From IMG/VR virus record IMGVR_UViG_3300010373_000099, positions 1 to 34,512 of that record: a DNA stretch of 34,512 nucleotides. One strand, written 5' to 3'. This DNA is from a virus. The position numbers and the translations under genes are program-made. Positions within the stretch are counted from its first letter, which is position 1. Each line of letters starts with the position of its first letter. Positions 23,849 to 31,808 of the stretch are shown piece by piece. The notes beneath the pieces were generated by a model. The model was not told where the DNA came from. It ran no database searches and saw only the letters and a list, made by a program, of their open reading frames with translations.

Positions 23849-25267
23849 TTAAGCCACCTTGCGGGGCTGGAATTTCCACGACGTGTTGTCCGGCTTGACC
23901 ATCGCAAAGCGCAGCATCATCAGCGCGTAGCGAGATGCTGAAATCACGTCGTCGCGCTCTTTCACGATCTTGCCATCCTTGCGGTGATAGAGTCGGCGCT
24001 CTTCAAGCCATTCGCCACAAGTCGAGAACACCTTCCAGCGTCCCGTCTGCATTCGCTGCAACATGTCCGAAATGCCAGCCTCGACACCGTTGGTGCCGTC
24101 CTCGAACGTGGCGCGCTCGGGTAGCATGGCTAAATTCTGGTCACGGTATTGCTTGGCGAGTTGGTCGCCGCTGCCTTTGTCGTGCTGTAGGCCGTCGTGC
24201 GGCCATGCCCACGGTATCCAATCGCCCCACGGCCTCAACGCAGCCGCGTGAATGATCGGCGTTGTCTGCCGCTCTCGATAATTCGAGATGACATACACCG
24301 TGTCGTTATCTCGATCCCAAGCCAGACGAACAGCGCCGAACGGATGATCGTATCCGAAGTCCACACCGCCAATCTGCGGCCAAATCTTCGGGATATCGAA
24401 CGGCTGGACAATGATGCTTTCCTCAAGCACCGGGAAGATCAGGCCAGAACCAAGCGTCGGGATGCCCTTGGTCCGCGCCTCGCGTTCATGAGCCGGGTAG
24501 CCGTCAATGATCGTCTTTCGTTCTGCTTCCGTGAAGTGCGCCGCATCGTCAATGGTCATCGTGACCTTGGCGCGATCCGGGCTTTCTTCCAGGAAGAACC
24601 GGGCCACAACGCTCGACATGCCCTTGAGCGGCGTAAACGTCACCATGACGCTGCCCTTCGTGGCGTTCGTGCGCGTTATGCCCTCGAAATAGACATCCTC
24701 CGGCGGTTCTTCGTCGAACCAGACAAAATCGACCGTATTGGCCTGCCACTTCGACCGGCCCTGATCGTAGCTCTTGAGATACAGCGTCGAATAACCACCC
24801 GACACATGCTTGACCGTCACTGTGTCCAAAGCATTTGAGACGCCCATACGCCGTGTACGGTCCTTGATACACCGCTGCGGGATAAATCCTGTGCCCCATT
24901 CCTCCTCGCGATCCGGCGGCCCGACTAACAGCCGCTGCACACCGTCTCGCGTTAGCTCGGCAGATTCCGAGCCAGCAATCACGATGCCGGGCTTGTCGAA
25001 GTGCCGCCCATCCCACCAATCGGGATACTCGCCCGTCAGGTGCATCGAGGTTTCAGCCGCGCCGGCCAGCGTCTTGCCCAACTGATTGCCAGCAACGAAT
25101 AGCCGCTCCCGAACCTTGAGAGCGTGGAATTCCTTTTGCTTTGGGTATGGCGCGTAGTGCTTGAGCCGATTAGTTGACAGTCGGCGCCGCTTCTCCGCTT
25201 CCAGCTTCACTATCAGCGCCGATTGCTGATCTGAGGACAGAGATTGCAGCATCGAGAGATTCGTCAT
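23849..25267 (-). CDS. Terminase large subunit
   Basis: 472 aa from the ATG at 25267 (GAGGAT upstream); an in-frame ATG at 25294 lacks a ribosome site. The ATPase has Walker A GNQLGKT (60-66), Walker B VDFVWFDEE (about 180-188) and a coupling-motif-like VTFTPLKG. The nuclease domain has GGVDFGYDHPFG (D303), WPHDGLQHDKGSG with a second acid near 357, and ERDDVISASRYALMM near the C-terminus. This is the packaging motor and headful/cos nuclease. Its first ~98 bp overlap the small terminase gene. Confidence 0.92.
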   Translation of the reverse strand: MTNLSMLQSLSSDQQSALIVKLEAEKRRRLSTNRLKHYAPYPKQKEFHALKVRERLFVAGNQLGKTLAGAAETSMHLTGEYPDWWDGRHFDKPGIVIAGSESAELTRDGVQRLLVGPPDREEEWGTGFIPQRCIKDRTRRMGVSNALDTVTVKHVSGGYSTLYLKSYDQGRSKWQANTVDFVWFDEEPPEDVYFEGITRTNATKGSVMVTFTPLKGMSSVVARFFLEESPDRAKVTMTIDDAAHFTEAERKTIIDGYPAHEREARTKGIPTLGSGLIFPVLEESIIVQPFDIPKIWPQIGGVDFGYDHPFGAVRLAWDRDNDTVYVISNYRERQTTPIIHAAALRPWGDWIPWAWPHDGLQHDKGSGDQLAKQYRDQNLAMLPERATFEDGTNGVEAGISDMLQRMQTGRWKVFSTCGEWLEERRLYHRKDGKIVKERDDVISASRYALMMLRFAMVKPDNTSWKFQPRKVA

Positions 25268-25535
25268 CGAAATCCTCGATCTTGTTGGTGACATCAGCGG
25301 TCATGGTCAGCGGCTTGCCGTAGCCCCGGTCCAGAATTTCCTTTGCAGCAGCGATCCGAATGCGCCCATCAGGATCATCCATGCCCGCGACAAGAACCTC
25401 CACGGCCTTGTCAGCGTGTTCACGAGCCTTTGCCGCGATACCCTTCGGCCGCCCGCCAGGATTGCCAGAAACGCCCTTCTGGAACGGCCGGCCGATCTGC
25501 TGCTGATTCGCTGTTTTCAGCGCGTCGTCAGCCAT
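25170..25535 (-). CDS. Probable terminase small subunit, DUF5681-type
   Basis: 121 aa. The N-terminus contains GRPFQKGVSGNPGGRPKG (16-33), the DUF5681 signature found in proteins encoded just before large terminases. A helical segment follows (AAKAREHADKAVEVLVAGMDDPDGRIRIAAAKEILDRGYGKP), which fits a DNA-binding/oligomerising small terminase. It overlaps the large subunit in another frame and starts inside the end of the previous gene. Small-terminase role is inferred from family and context. Confidence 0.7.
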   Translation of the reverse strand: MADDALKTANQQQIGRPFQKGVSGNPGGRPKGIAAKAREHADKAVEVLVAGMDDPDGRIRIAAAKEILDRGYGKPLTMTADVTNKIEDFDDESLDAAISVLRSAIGADSEAGSGEAAPTVN

Positions 25536-25821
25536 TTAAGGTTTCTCTCAAAACGCTGATCGCCTGCTCTTGCGCTGGCGTCTTCGGCGTGTCGTCCACC
25601 ACCTCATACGGCAACGCGACAAACCGATCCGGGCCACGTGTCGCAACAGGCCCGTCCTGCGGCTGACGAGCAATCACAGATTCAACCAGATCGGATGCGC
25701 GAGGCGCGGGCTTGCCGGGAGGGCCGAGCATGTGCGCCGTGAGCACTTCAATGTGGTTCTGCACCTCGGCCGCGAATTTGTCGGCCGGCCCGGTCTGGCT
25801 GAGTGAAAGCTGGATTGTCAT
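25528..25821 (-). CDS. First gene of the late operon, unknown
   Basis: 97 aa (MTIQLSLSQTGPADKFAAEVQNHIEVLTAHMLG). The N-terminal half is helical and the rest Pro-rich; no motif is recognised. It begins only 12 bases after the T-run of a strong terminator and lacks a clear ribosome site. It overlaps the small terminase by 8 bp, so it is probably co-translated with it. Confidence 0.55.
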   Translation of the reverse strand: MTIQLSLSQTGPADKFAAEVQNHIEVLTAHMLGPPGKPAPRASDLVESVIARQPQDGPVATRGPDRFVALPYEVVDDTPKTPAQEQAISVLRETLNG

Positions 25822-25833
25822 GCTGTGCCCATG

Positions 25834-25864
25834 AAAAACCCCAACGCCATTTCTGGGTCGGGGT
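25834..25864 (-). terminator. Intrinsic terminator in front of the packaging operon
   Basis: The minus-strand transcript folds ACCCCGAC-CCA / TGG-C-GTTGGGGT (one G-T pair, one bulged C) with a GAAA tetraloop, then TTTTT. It ends 12 bases before the ATG at 25821. Positions 25865-25904 hold no gene. Confidence 0.85.
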
Positions 25865-25904
25865 GTGAACTAAGCCGCCGCGATTTCTCGGGCGGGCGTT
25901 GAAC

Positions 25905-26153
25905 CTATTTCCGCCCGTACAATTTCCGGCACGCCTGCACGATGATTTCCCGATCAGGCCAAGCGATGCGGTTATCGTTCAGATCGATAATCGCTATGTT
26001 CTGATCGTGAAAAGCCCGGGCCTTCACCGCCTCGTAATCGACAGGACGGCCAGAGAGGCGGGGGAAGTTCGTTTGCAACATCGTTCCAGAAACGCGAAAT
26101 CCCGCCGAGGTGTGACCACCAGAGCGGGATTGTGCAGCTTGCCTATCGGACAT
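25905..26153 (-). CDS. Unknown small phage protein
   Basis: 82 aa, AGGAAAT ribosome site, overlapping the previous gene by 11 bp. It contains FPRLSGRPVDYEAVKARAFHDQNIAIIDLNDNRIAWPDREIIVQACRKLYG. A small alpha/beta domain is likely. It is the last gene before the packaging-side terminator. Function unknown. Confidence 0.6.
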   Translation of the reverse strand: MSDRQAAQSRSGGHTSAGFRVSGTMLQTNFPRLSGRPVDYEAVKARAFHDQNIAIIDLNDNRIAWPDREIIVQACRKLYGRK

Positions 26154-26688
26154 GCCGTGATTTCCTAGCGTCTGTCAATCCCCAGAAATCAGCCCGCGCT
26201 TGCAATCCACTGCACAGCCGGATCAGATCTCCATGGCCCACGATGGTTTCGTTTCTCTCACAGACCGAGCGAACGATTCCCATCGCCGCGATTTCTTCGG
26301 ATCGCAACGCGACAGATGCGTCCGTAAACGATTGGACCGCGCGAACGTGCCGCCTGACTTCCTTGCGCCCCTCGTAGCTGTCCGGGTCGATATCGTCACG
26401 GCCGCCTCCCGATCCGATATTGATCGCCCTCGGGTCCGGCGCGGGGCTGCACAGCGCTTGGCTGTACCGCGAAGCGTATTCCGCCCACTGCTTGCCGGCC
26501 GATAGCATCGCGAATGTGATCTTGCCAGCCAGATGCAGCCGCCCAAGCTCAGTACCCCACAGAGGGTCACGCATGCCCGCCAACGCCGCGTCACGCAGTC
26601 GCTTGGCCTCTCCCGGATTTGGCAGGCTCGGCGGACGCTGGACCTTACCACTCGCCTCACGCGCCGCCATGACTTTTCGTCGGCTCAT
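26143..26688 (-). CDS. Unknown phage protein upstream of the packaging genes
   Basis: 181 aa with a GAGGGG ribosome site. Basic N-terminus (MSRRKVMAAREASGKVQRPP), central helical region (AGKITFAMLSAGKQWAEYASRYSQAL), a linker with DPDSYEGRKEVRRHVRAVQSF and helices to the end. One cysteine lies at CSPAP and one at VCERN. No known motif is seen. Basic and helical, located between replication and packaging genes, it is a candidate DNA-binding or late-gene regulator, but this is only inference. Confidence 0.6.
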   Translation of the reverse strand: MSRRKVMAAREASGKVQRPPSLPNPGEAKRLRDAALAGMRDPLWGTELGRLHLAGKITFAMLSAGKQWAEYASRYSQALCSPAPDPRAINIGSGGGRDDIDPDSYEGRKEVRRHVRAVQSFTDASVALRSEEIAAMGIVRSVCERNETIVGHGDLIRLCSGLQARADFWGLTDARKSRHVR

Positions 26689-26746
26689 TGGACCGCCCCT
26701 CGTTTTCGAATTGGAATGATCTCCCGCGACCAGCGGATGCCGAGGG

Positions 26747-27397
26747 TCATGCGAGCTCCGGCACCGGATCGTCCAGCCCAGCCTTGCTGTCGTGGAACGC
26801 GCTCAGCGGATCATCAACCGACCGCCGCACCGCCGTGACCGTCGCGCCCGGTATGACCAGCTTGGCGCGCGCCACATCCGGGTACAGCGCCAGGAAGCGG
26901 CCGATCTCCTCGAGCGTGTAGACCACGACCTTGCGACCTTCCGAGAGGACGCGATGCGCCGTGGCGTCATCCGGCACGATCGCGACCACGTAGGCGGCGC
27001 GCGTCGGATCGTCGGCCAGCACGGGATCGCTGACGGGGATTTCCCAGACCTGAGGCGACAGCGGCGTCTTGCCAGCGGCGGTGGCCGCACGGTCGAGCGC
27101 CAGCCATGCCGTGGTCATGCGGCCGGCCTCGCGGCGGACCTGCTCGAGGTCTCCTTCCCAGATTGCCTGATTGAACAGGTAGCGCTGCCGGTCGAACTTC
27201 TCGCGCAACTCCGGCGGCACCAGGAGCCGCAGCCGATCGACGCCCCACTTCGCTTCCATCTCGGAAGCGGTCTGATCGGCACCATCGACGTAGGCCCGGC
27301 CTGCGATGTACGTCCCGTTCGAGCGCGCCCAGGACCGCTCGTCCGCCATGGGGCGGATCGTGGTGTCGCCGGCGATGAGGGTTTTTGTTTTTGCCAT
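26747..27397 (-). CDS. Unknown 216-aa phage protein
   Basis: The ATG at 27397 is used because GAGGT precedes it by seven bases; upstream codons of the same frame fall in the repeat region. N-terminal MAKTKTLIAGDTTIRPMADERSWARSNGTYIAGRAYVDGADQTASEMEAKWGVDRLRLL looks like a small beta domain. A helical middle and YVVAIVPDDATAHRVLSEGRKVVVYTLEEIGRFL (alpha/beta) follow. I do not recognise the family. It is the first gene after the ATCGWCAT array. Confidence 0.6.
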   Translation of the reverse strand: MAKTKTLIAGDTTIRPMADERSWARSNGTYIAGRAYVDGADQTASEMEAKWGVDRLRLLVPPELREKFDRQRYLFNQAIWEGDLEQVRREAGRMTTAWLALDRAATAAGKTPLSPQVWEIPVSDPVLADDPTRAAYVVAIVPDDATAHRVLSEGRKVVVYTLEEIGRFLALYPDVARAKLVIPGATVTAVRRSVDDPLSAFHDSKAGLDDPVPELA

Positions 27398-27458
27398 GTC
27401 GTTACCTCGTTCCCAGGGTGCGGCGGGCGATCCTGCCGCCGCCCCGTAGGGGGACAAC

Positions 27459-27616
27459 ATCGACATTTCGACATCGCCTTGTCGGAACACAGGAATTTCG
27501 ATACATCGACATGATTTGTATGACGATGTACGATCCATCGTTATTGACTAGTCCGTTCAATGGGTTGCTCCTGCTTTCGATCGTCATCAGAAAAAGATCG
27601 TCATACACATCGTCAT
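27459..27616. repeat. Array of ATCGWCAT repeats (iteron-like)
   Basis: Six exact copies of ATCGWCAT occur in the 233-bp gap between the primase-helicase and the next gene: 27459-27466, 27505-27512, 27520-27527 (inverted), 27580-27587, 27597-27604 and 27609-27616. A tandem near-copy TTCGACAT is at 27467-27474. The segment is more AT-rich than its surroundings. It may be a replication origin or a regulator-binding array. No gene was found in 27398-27630. Confidence 0.6.
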
Positions 27617-27630
27617 AGATTTATCGGTAT

Positions 27631-29721
27631 TCAGGTAACGTTGAAGCCCCGCTTTTTTGTCGTCCTTTCGACCGCGATCGCGCCGGATTTTTTGAGATTT
27701 GAGATTGCGGAAATGATGACTTCGACAGGCACTCGATCACGGAAAGCGCGTACCATTTCCCCGTCGAGAAACCGCAATCCTTCGCCCTTCTTAGCGTGGT
27801 ACGGGCGGTCATCATCCCAAGCTTCAGCGACAAGATTCATGATCTGATTTTCAATCGATTTGACCGCTACAGCGTTGCTGCTTGACGCAGTTGTCAGCAC
27901 TCCATCTTTCCAGATCAGATCGAGCCTTACATCGTCACCAGAGGCCGCGTAGTTCGCTTTCTTACGCGTTAGAACTCGCTGCTCCGGCAGCCCGTCTTCG
28001 GCCTTGGTGAGGTACAGCCGCGACCGTACGGCGTTATTCCAAGCCGTCGAACCGCTTTCACCTGTGCCTGTATTTCGGCCGGCTTGTGAGGGGTGAGACA
28101 ATAGAACCACGGTCAGGGTGAAGCCGGCCTCCTTGGCCCGCTTGATGAGGCCGCCGCAAACCGCCTTGACGAAGTAATTGACCTGGGCTCGGATGATTTC
28201 GTTGCCACCGAATAGGTCGGCGGCGTTGTCGAGGATGAGCAACCCGACCCGCTTCTCCATGACGAAGGATTCAATCTTCTGGAAGAACGGCGATGTCGCC
28301 GGCTTCCCTTCGCGATCGAATGTGACGAGGATGTTTTCAGAGCCGACGCGCGGCCATATCCATGTGTCGGTGAACGGGTTGCCCACGGCGTGCCCGAGGT
28401 CGGCCTTGATATCGATATGGCGCCGATGCAGTTCGTCCTGATCGTCTTCACAAAACACACCAAGCCCGCGAGTGGCCGGCACTTCGATGCCAAGCCATTC
28501 GAGGCCAAGGCCTGCCGAATAGAGCAATTGCTGAGTCACGAGTGTTTTACCGACGCCGCCATCACCAGACAGGTTTGTGACCTGTCCTAGCGGTATCCAT
28601 TCCTTGACCAGCCATTCGCGCGGCTTTGGCTCGCCCGATAGGTCACCAACATCGATCGGCTCGGATGGGTCGATCTCGGCCACTTGCGGCGCGGTATTTA
28701 TCTGCGCCGTCGCCTCCCGCCATTCATCTCGAGCTAAAGGGCGCTTTGCGGCCTCCGCAATGTCGGTCGACCACTTGCCGATTGCGCGCCGCCACTTCTC
28801 AGCGAACATGGTCGGGCCACGCCCTTCCCGCTCGAGCTTGGCGGAATTGGCCTCAGCGCCATCCAGCCGGCTTTTGACCTTGCGCTCATAGACGGCATAC
28901 GACTCTCGCATCCGCGCCTGGCTTTCGGTCTCGCTCGGCGGGATCGGGCACTCGCGGTACCAGTTGACGACCGCCGCCCAGACGAGATCGCGCATGTAAT
29001 GGTCGCGGCCGTCGACGCGGCCTCCGAAAGCGTCAAATTCGGCCTCAGGACTCGCTGTGTGCGTTGTGGGCTGTGCTGCGGTCTCTCGGTGCTGGTCGCC
29101 GCCGAAGCGCTCCACGAGCTCGCTGACAGCCTGCAAGAGCCAGTCTGGAGCGACGGCAATCTCGCACTCCCACGGAGCGCAGCCCGCTTTCCATTGATAA
29201 GTCTGGCCGGATATGTGCAGGGACGGCGGCAGCACGGCAAACCCGCCCTGCCCGCGTATGTCGACGCCAATAGGAGTCTTGTTAGTTGGTGCGCGCCAGT
29301 CGGCCGGCGCGGTGAAAAATAGCTGTCGCCCGCCACCACCCGTGACCTGCTGGCAGGTGTCCGGCTCGATGCCGTTGTTATGTTCTTCAAGAACGCCATG
29401 CCACCAACGCAGCGCGTCCGGCGTCTTGTATTCATCAAGATCGATGACAAAGGTGTTGCGAGATGCGCGCCCTGAGAGGATGCCCATGTTGGGCCGGCGC
29501 ATATGTTCGCCTTGCGGGCCATACCAGCGCTCGAATGTGGCGTCAGGAACCGGCTCCTCCTGGAGCGACTTCCAGTCGGCGAGTGCCGGACGCTTCCAGT
29601 TCTGGCCGGATGACGGGAGGTGTGAAGGCACGACCTGCCACCCGGCGGCGCGATACATCGCTGCCCAGTCGCCGGGTGCTGCCCAATCAGGTTCGAACGT
29701 ATCGATGTGCCCCAACTTCAT
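27631..29721 (-). CDS. Primase-polymerase / RepA-like helicase fusion
   Basis: 696 aa. The N-terminal domain (about 15-200) is an AEP-type bifunctional primase-polymerase: GILSGRAS, FVIDLDEY (D94, D96), TGGGGRQLFF (127-136), GVDIRGQGGFAVLPPS (D154). A linker follows. The C-terminal domain is a RecA/RepA-like hexameric helicase: Walker A GDGGVGKT (386-393), GVFCEDDQDELHRR, Walker B VGLLILDNA (D498), and VVLLSHPSQAG with H543. It initiates and unwinds phage DNA. The usual His in the sGGG-x-H motif appears as Gln (Q133). Confidence 0.85.
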   Translation of the reverse strand: MKLGHIDTFEPDWAAPGDWAAMYRAAGWQVVPSHLPSSGQNWKRPALADWKSLQEEPVPDATFERWYGPQGEHMRRPNMGILSGRASRNTFVIDLDEYKTPDALRWWHGVLEEHNNGIEPDTCQQVTGGGGRQLFFTAPADWRAPTNKTPIGVDIRGQGGFAVLPPSLHISGQTYQWKAGCAPWECEIAVAPDWLLQAVSELVERFGGDQHRETAAQPTTHTASPEAEFDAFGGRVDGRDHYMRDLVWAAVVNWYRECPIPPSETESQARMRESYAVYERKVKSRLDGAEANSAKLEREGRGPTMFAEKWRRAIGKWSTDIAEAAKRPLARDEWREATAQINTAPQVAEIDPSEPIDVGDLSGEPKPREWLVKEWIPLGQVTNLSGDGGVGKTLVTQQLLYSAGLGLEWLGIEVPATRGLGVFCEDDQDELHRRHIDIKADLGHAVGNPFTDTWIWPRVGSENILVTFDREGKPATSPFFQKIESFVMEKRVGLLILDNAADLFGGNEIIRAQVNYFVKAVCGGLIKRAKEAGFTLTVVLLSHPSQAGRNTGTGESGSTAWNNAVRSRLYLTKAEDGLPEQRVLTRKKANYAASGDDVRLDLIWKDGVLTTASSSNAVAVKSIENQIMNLVAEAWDDDRPYHAKKGEGLRFLDGEMVRAFRDRVPVEVIISAISNLKKSGAIAVERTTKKRGFNVT

Positions 29722-29777
29722 TCTCTATCCGGTTCGCCATCTCCATCGGGATTACGCACGCAACACATACAAAGGCG

Positions 29778-29797
29778 GCCGGGGCCGTAGCCCCGGC
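29778..29797 (-). other. UACG-tetraloop hairpin between SSB-like and primase-helicase genes
   Basis: The minus-strand RNA has GCCGGGGC / GCCCCGGC closed by a C(UACG)G loop, one of the most stable tetraloops. Only a short TTT follows four bases later. It may attenuate, protect an mRNA end or set gene ratios. The plus-strand form would have a different loop. Confidence 0.65.
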
Positions 29798-29807
29798 GCT
29801 GTAAGCC

Positions 29808-30506
29808 TCAACCAAAGTCGTCGGCGTCGGCCATTTCAGGCTGTTTTGCGGTCGCCGTTGGCGCGCTAACCTGGGTCGATCCTGTCGACGGTGCGGCAGT
29901 AACCGGCGCGGTCGACGGCGACGCCGTCTGCGTGGCGGCACCGCCCTTTGCAACGTGCACCAGGTCCACCGGGCGCGGAGCCCAGCCGGAGATTTCAAAC
30001 ACCGGCTGATAATTGGTCGACTTCTTCTGTCCGCTGCCGGACGTGATCGGAATTGTCGACTTGAGGACGACGACGGGCAGCTTGCCCGGGTTTGAGGTCT
30101 TGCCCGCTTCGTATGCGGTGTGAAGGTCGTCGATGCCTTTGAGGAAGGATGCTGCGTTGCTTGAGATTTCCCGGACGTCTCCACCACACGACGAATGCAG
30201 CTTCATCATCAGGCGGGCACCCTGCTTGAAACCGGCATCAGCCGGCTTGTGCGGCATCGGGTCGCCAAGCTTTACCAGCATGAACTCAGGAGCCGATCCG
30301 GCGCCGAATTTCATGTAACCGACTTCGATATTCTCGAGATCAATAACCGCCTTGAAGGTCGACGTGATGTCGACGGCATCGTTAGCGTACTGGCCGTTGC
30401 TCTCCATGCGGTCGTTGCGGAAGATGCGACCAGCTCGGGAGTCATATTTGACGAACGGGATTATATCGCCGCCAGAACCAGAACTGTAATTCAAACCAAG
30501 TGCCAT
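29808..30506 (-). CDS. Single-stranded DNA-binding-like protein
   Basis: 232 aa with an AAGGAAGAAGGA ribosome region. Residues 1-175 are a likely OB-type domain (IIPFVKYDSRAGRIFRND, ITSTFKAVIDLENIEVGYM, NYQPVFEISGWAPRP). A disordered Ala/Ser/Thr linker and an acidic tip (MADADDFG) follow. The acidic-aromatic tail is the SSB signature for partner recruitment. It lies beside an exonuclease and primase-helicase, which supports a role in phage replication and recombination. Confidence 0.7.
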   Translation of the reverse strand: MALGLNYSSGSGGDIIPFVKYDSRAGRIFRNDRMESNGQYANDAVDITSTFKAVIDLENIEVGYMKFGAGSAPEFMLVKLGDPMPHKPADAGFKQGARLMMKLHSSCGGDVREISSNAASFLKGIDDLHTAYEAGKTSNPGKLPVVVLKSTIPITSGSGQKKSTNYQPVFEISGWAPRPVDLVHVAKGGAATQTASPSTAPVTAAPSTGSTQVSAPTATAKQPEMADADDFG

Positions 30507-30534
30507 ATCCGTTATTCCTTCTTCCTTGCGCCTA

Positions 30535-31077
30535 TCAGGCTAGGCGCGTTGCCACTTGCTTCCCTCTTGGGCGAAGTCGCCCTTTAGAAAGACAATCTTG
30601 GACGTTCTCTTTTTGCGTCCCCGCGAATAGATGTTCCGGGTTGACGCAAGAGCGCATATCGCACTTATGAAGGACGCTAAGTTCGCCGGGGTCACAGACA
30701 AAGACTGTGTAAGATAGCCGTGACGCGGCAAGAGTTCGTCCGCCGATAGCAGTCTTGCCGTAACCATTCTTGTCGATCATCCCGAGCCAAAACCAGCAGC
30801 CGCTATTCGGTTCGGGGATCGATAATTTCTCAATGCGCCGACGCGCATTTTCTAAGCGCCAACTTGGGTCTAGCTTTCTGCGGGAGGTTGTCGCTGCACT
30901 TTCGATGCGCAGACAACCGCACGATCGAATGTGTCCGCTGTTCAGGTCGCTTAGGCGAATTGATTTTATGTTTCCGCAATCGCATTGACATACCCATTTA
31001 GTGGGGCGCTGTGACGCCATCCGCAGTGCAGATAGTCTGCCAAACCTATGCCCCGAAACGTCCTGGAATTTTGTCAT
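30535..31077 (-). CDS. HNH endonuclease inside the recombination operon
   Basis: 180 aa; ATG at 31077 forms TGATG with the exonuclease stop. N-terminal zinc-ribbon (WVCQCDCGNIKSIRLSDL, then RSCGCL) precedes an HNH region: GYGKTAIGGRTLAASRLSYTVF, then LHKCDMRSCVNPEHLFAGTQKENVQDC. The order resembles freestanding phage HNH homing endonucleases. It separates exonuclease and SSB-like genes, suggesting insertion by homing. It keeps the operon polarity. Confidence 0.85.
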   Translation of the reverse strand: MTKFQDVSGHRFGRLSALRMASQRPTKWVCQCDCGNIKSIRLSDLNSGHIRSCGCLRIESAATTSRRKLDPSWRLENARRRIEKLSIPEPNSGCWFWLGMIDKNGYGKTAIGGRTLAASRLSYTVFVCDPGELSVLHKCDMRSCVNPEHLFAGTQKENVQDCLSKGRLRPRGKQVATRLA

Positions 31078-31808
31078 CAAATATTCCAGTGCTCATAGGC
31101 AAGCTGTCTTGCCGGGCCACCCCAGTAGAAACTCTCGAGGTCAGGAGCGATGATCCTGGTGAAAAACTGCGGATCGTCCGACAGCGCCAGGAACGCTTCG
31201 CACCGGAGCGCGATCTGATGAAGCGCTGTCAGATGATCGCGGACATTCTCAAGCTGATATGTCGCGCGCTTCTTTGGCGTGGTGTAGGTCAGGCGCGCAT
31301 CGACGTTATCGCCGGTCTCTGTGGCGTAGAGGGACACCTGCCGGGCGTGCGGAATTTTGATCGATGACGGCAGCTTTTCCGTTGTCTTGAGGTCAACGAG
31401 GACGCCGTGCTGTTCCCATCGATAATCGAGATAGCCGACGATCGGATAGGCCAGTCCTTCCGGCTTCCAACTTACGAATTGCTGGCAATGGCTCGGAATG
31501 CCATAGGGGCGCAGCTCCTCGAGCGCGGACTTCACCATATCGGGGATCGTAGCGCGGTAGTCCTCCCGGCGCTTGTCGCCGGACAGAGCGGAGATGGTGT
31601 CGTACTTCTTGAACGCGACCTCATAGCAAGCCGACAGATCGGCTTTCGGGTCCATCAAGCCGTGCGTCACGCCATCCTCAACCGCCGTGCCGCGATGCGC
31701 CGGGGAGCCGACAGGCTGACGAATGCCAATGATGCGCTCGAGGATGAACATCGAAGGACAGGCGGAGAACAGGTTCAGCGACGACGGGGAATGGCGTTCG
31801 ATTTTCAT
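31077..31808 (-). CDS. PD-(D/E)XK exonuclease, RecB/Cas4-like
   Basis: 243 aa, ATG at 31808 overlapping the VRR-NUC stop (ATGA). Starts SPSSLNLFSACPSMFILERI, typical of PD-(D/E)XK Cas4/RecB-like nucleases, with RGTAVEDGV. The catalytic core is YPIVGYLDYRWEQHGVLVDLKTTEK (D...D-x-K), and HARQVSLYA gives the Q-x-x-x-Y motif. It probably processes DNA ends for phage recombination or replication. Four iron-sulfur cysteines of full Cas4 are not evident. Confidence 0.8.
   Translation of the reverse strand: MKIERHSPSSLNLFSACPSMFILERIIGIRQPVGSPAHRGTAVEDGVTHGLMDPKADLSACYEVAFKKYDTISALSGDKRREDYRATIPDMVKSALEELRPYGIPSHCQQFVSWKPEGLAYPIVGYLDYRWEQHGVLVDLKTTEKLPSSIKIPHARQVSLYATETGDNVDARLTYTTPKKRATYQLENVRDHLTALHQIALRCEAFLALSDDPQFFTRIIAPDLESFYWGGPARQLAYEHWNI

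Noticed and set aside
26792-27514. Plus-strand 240-codon open frame
   Set aside because: Antisense to 26747-27397, Arg/His-rich and crossing the repeat array; typical GC-rich shadow.
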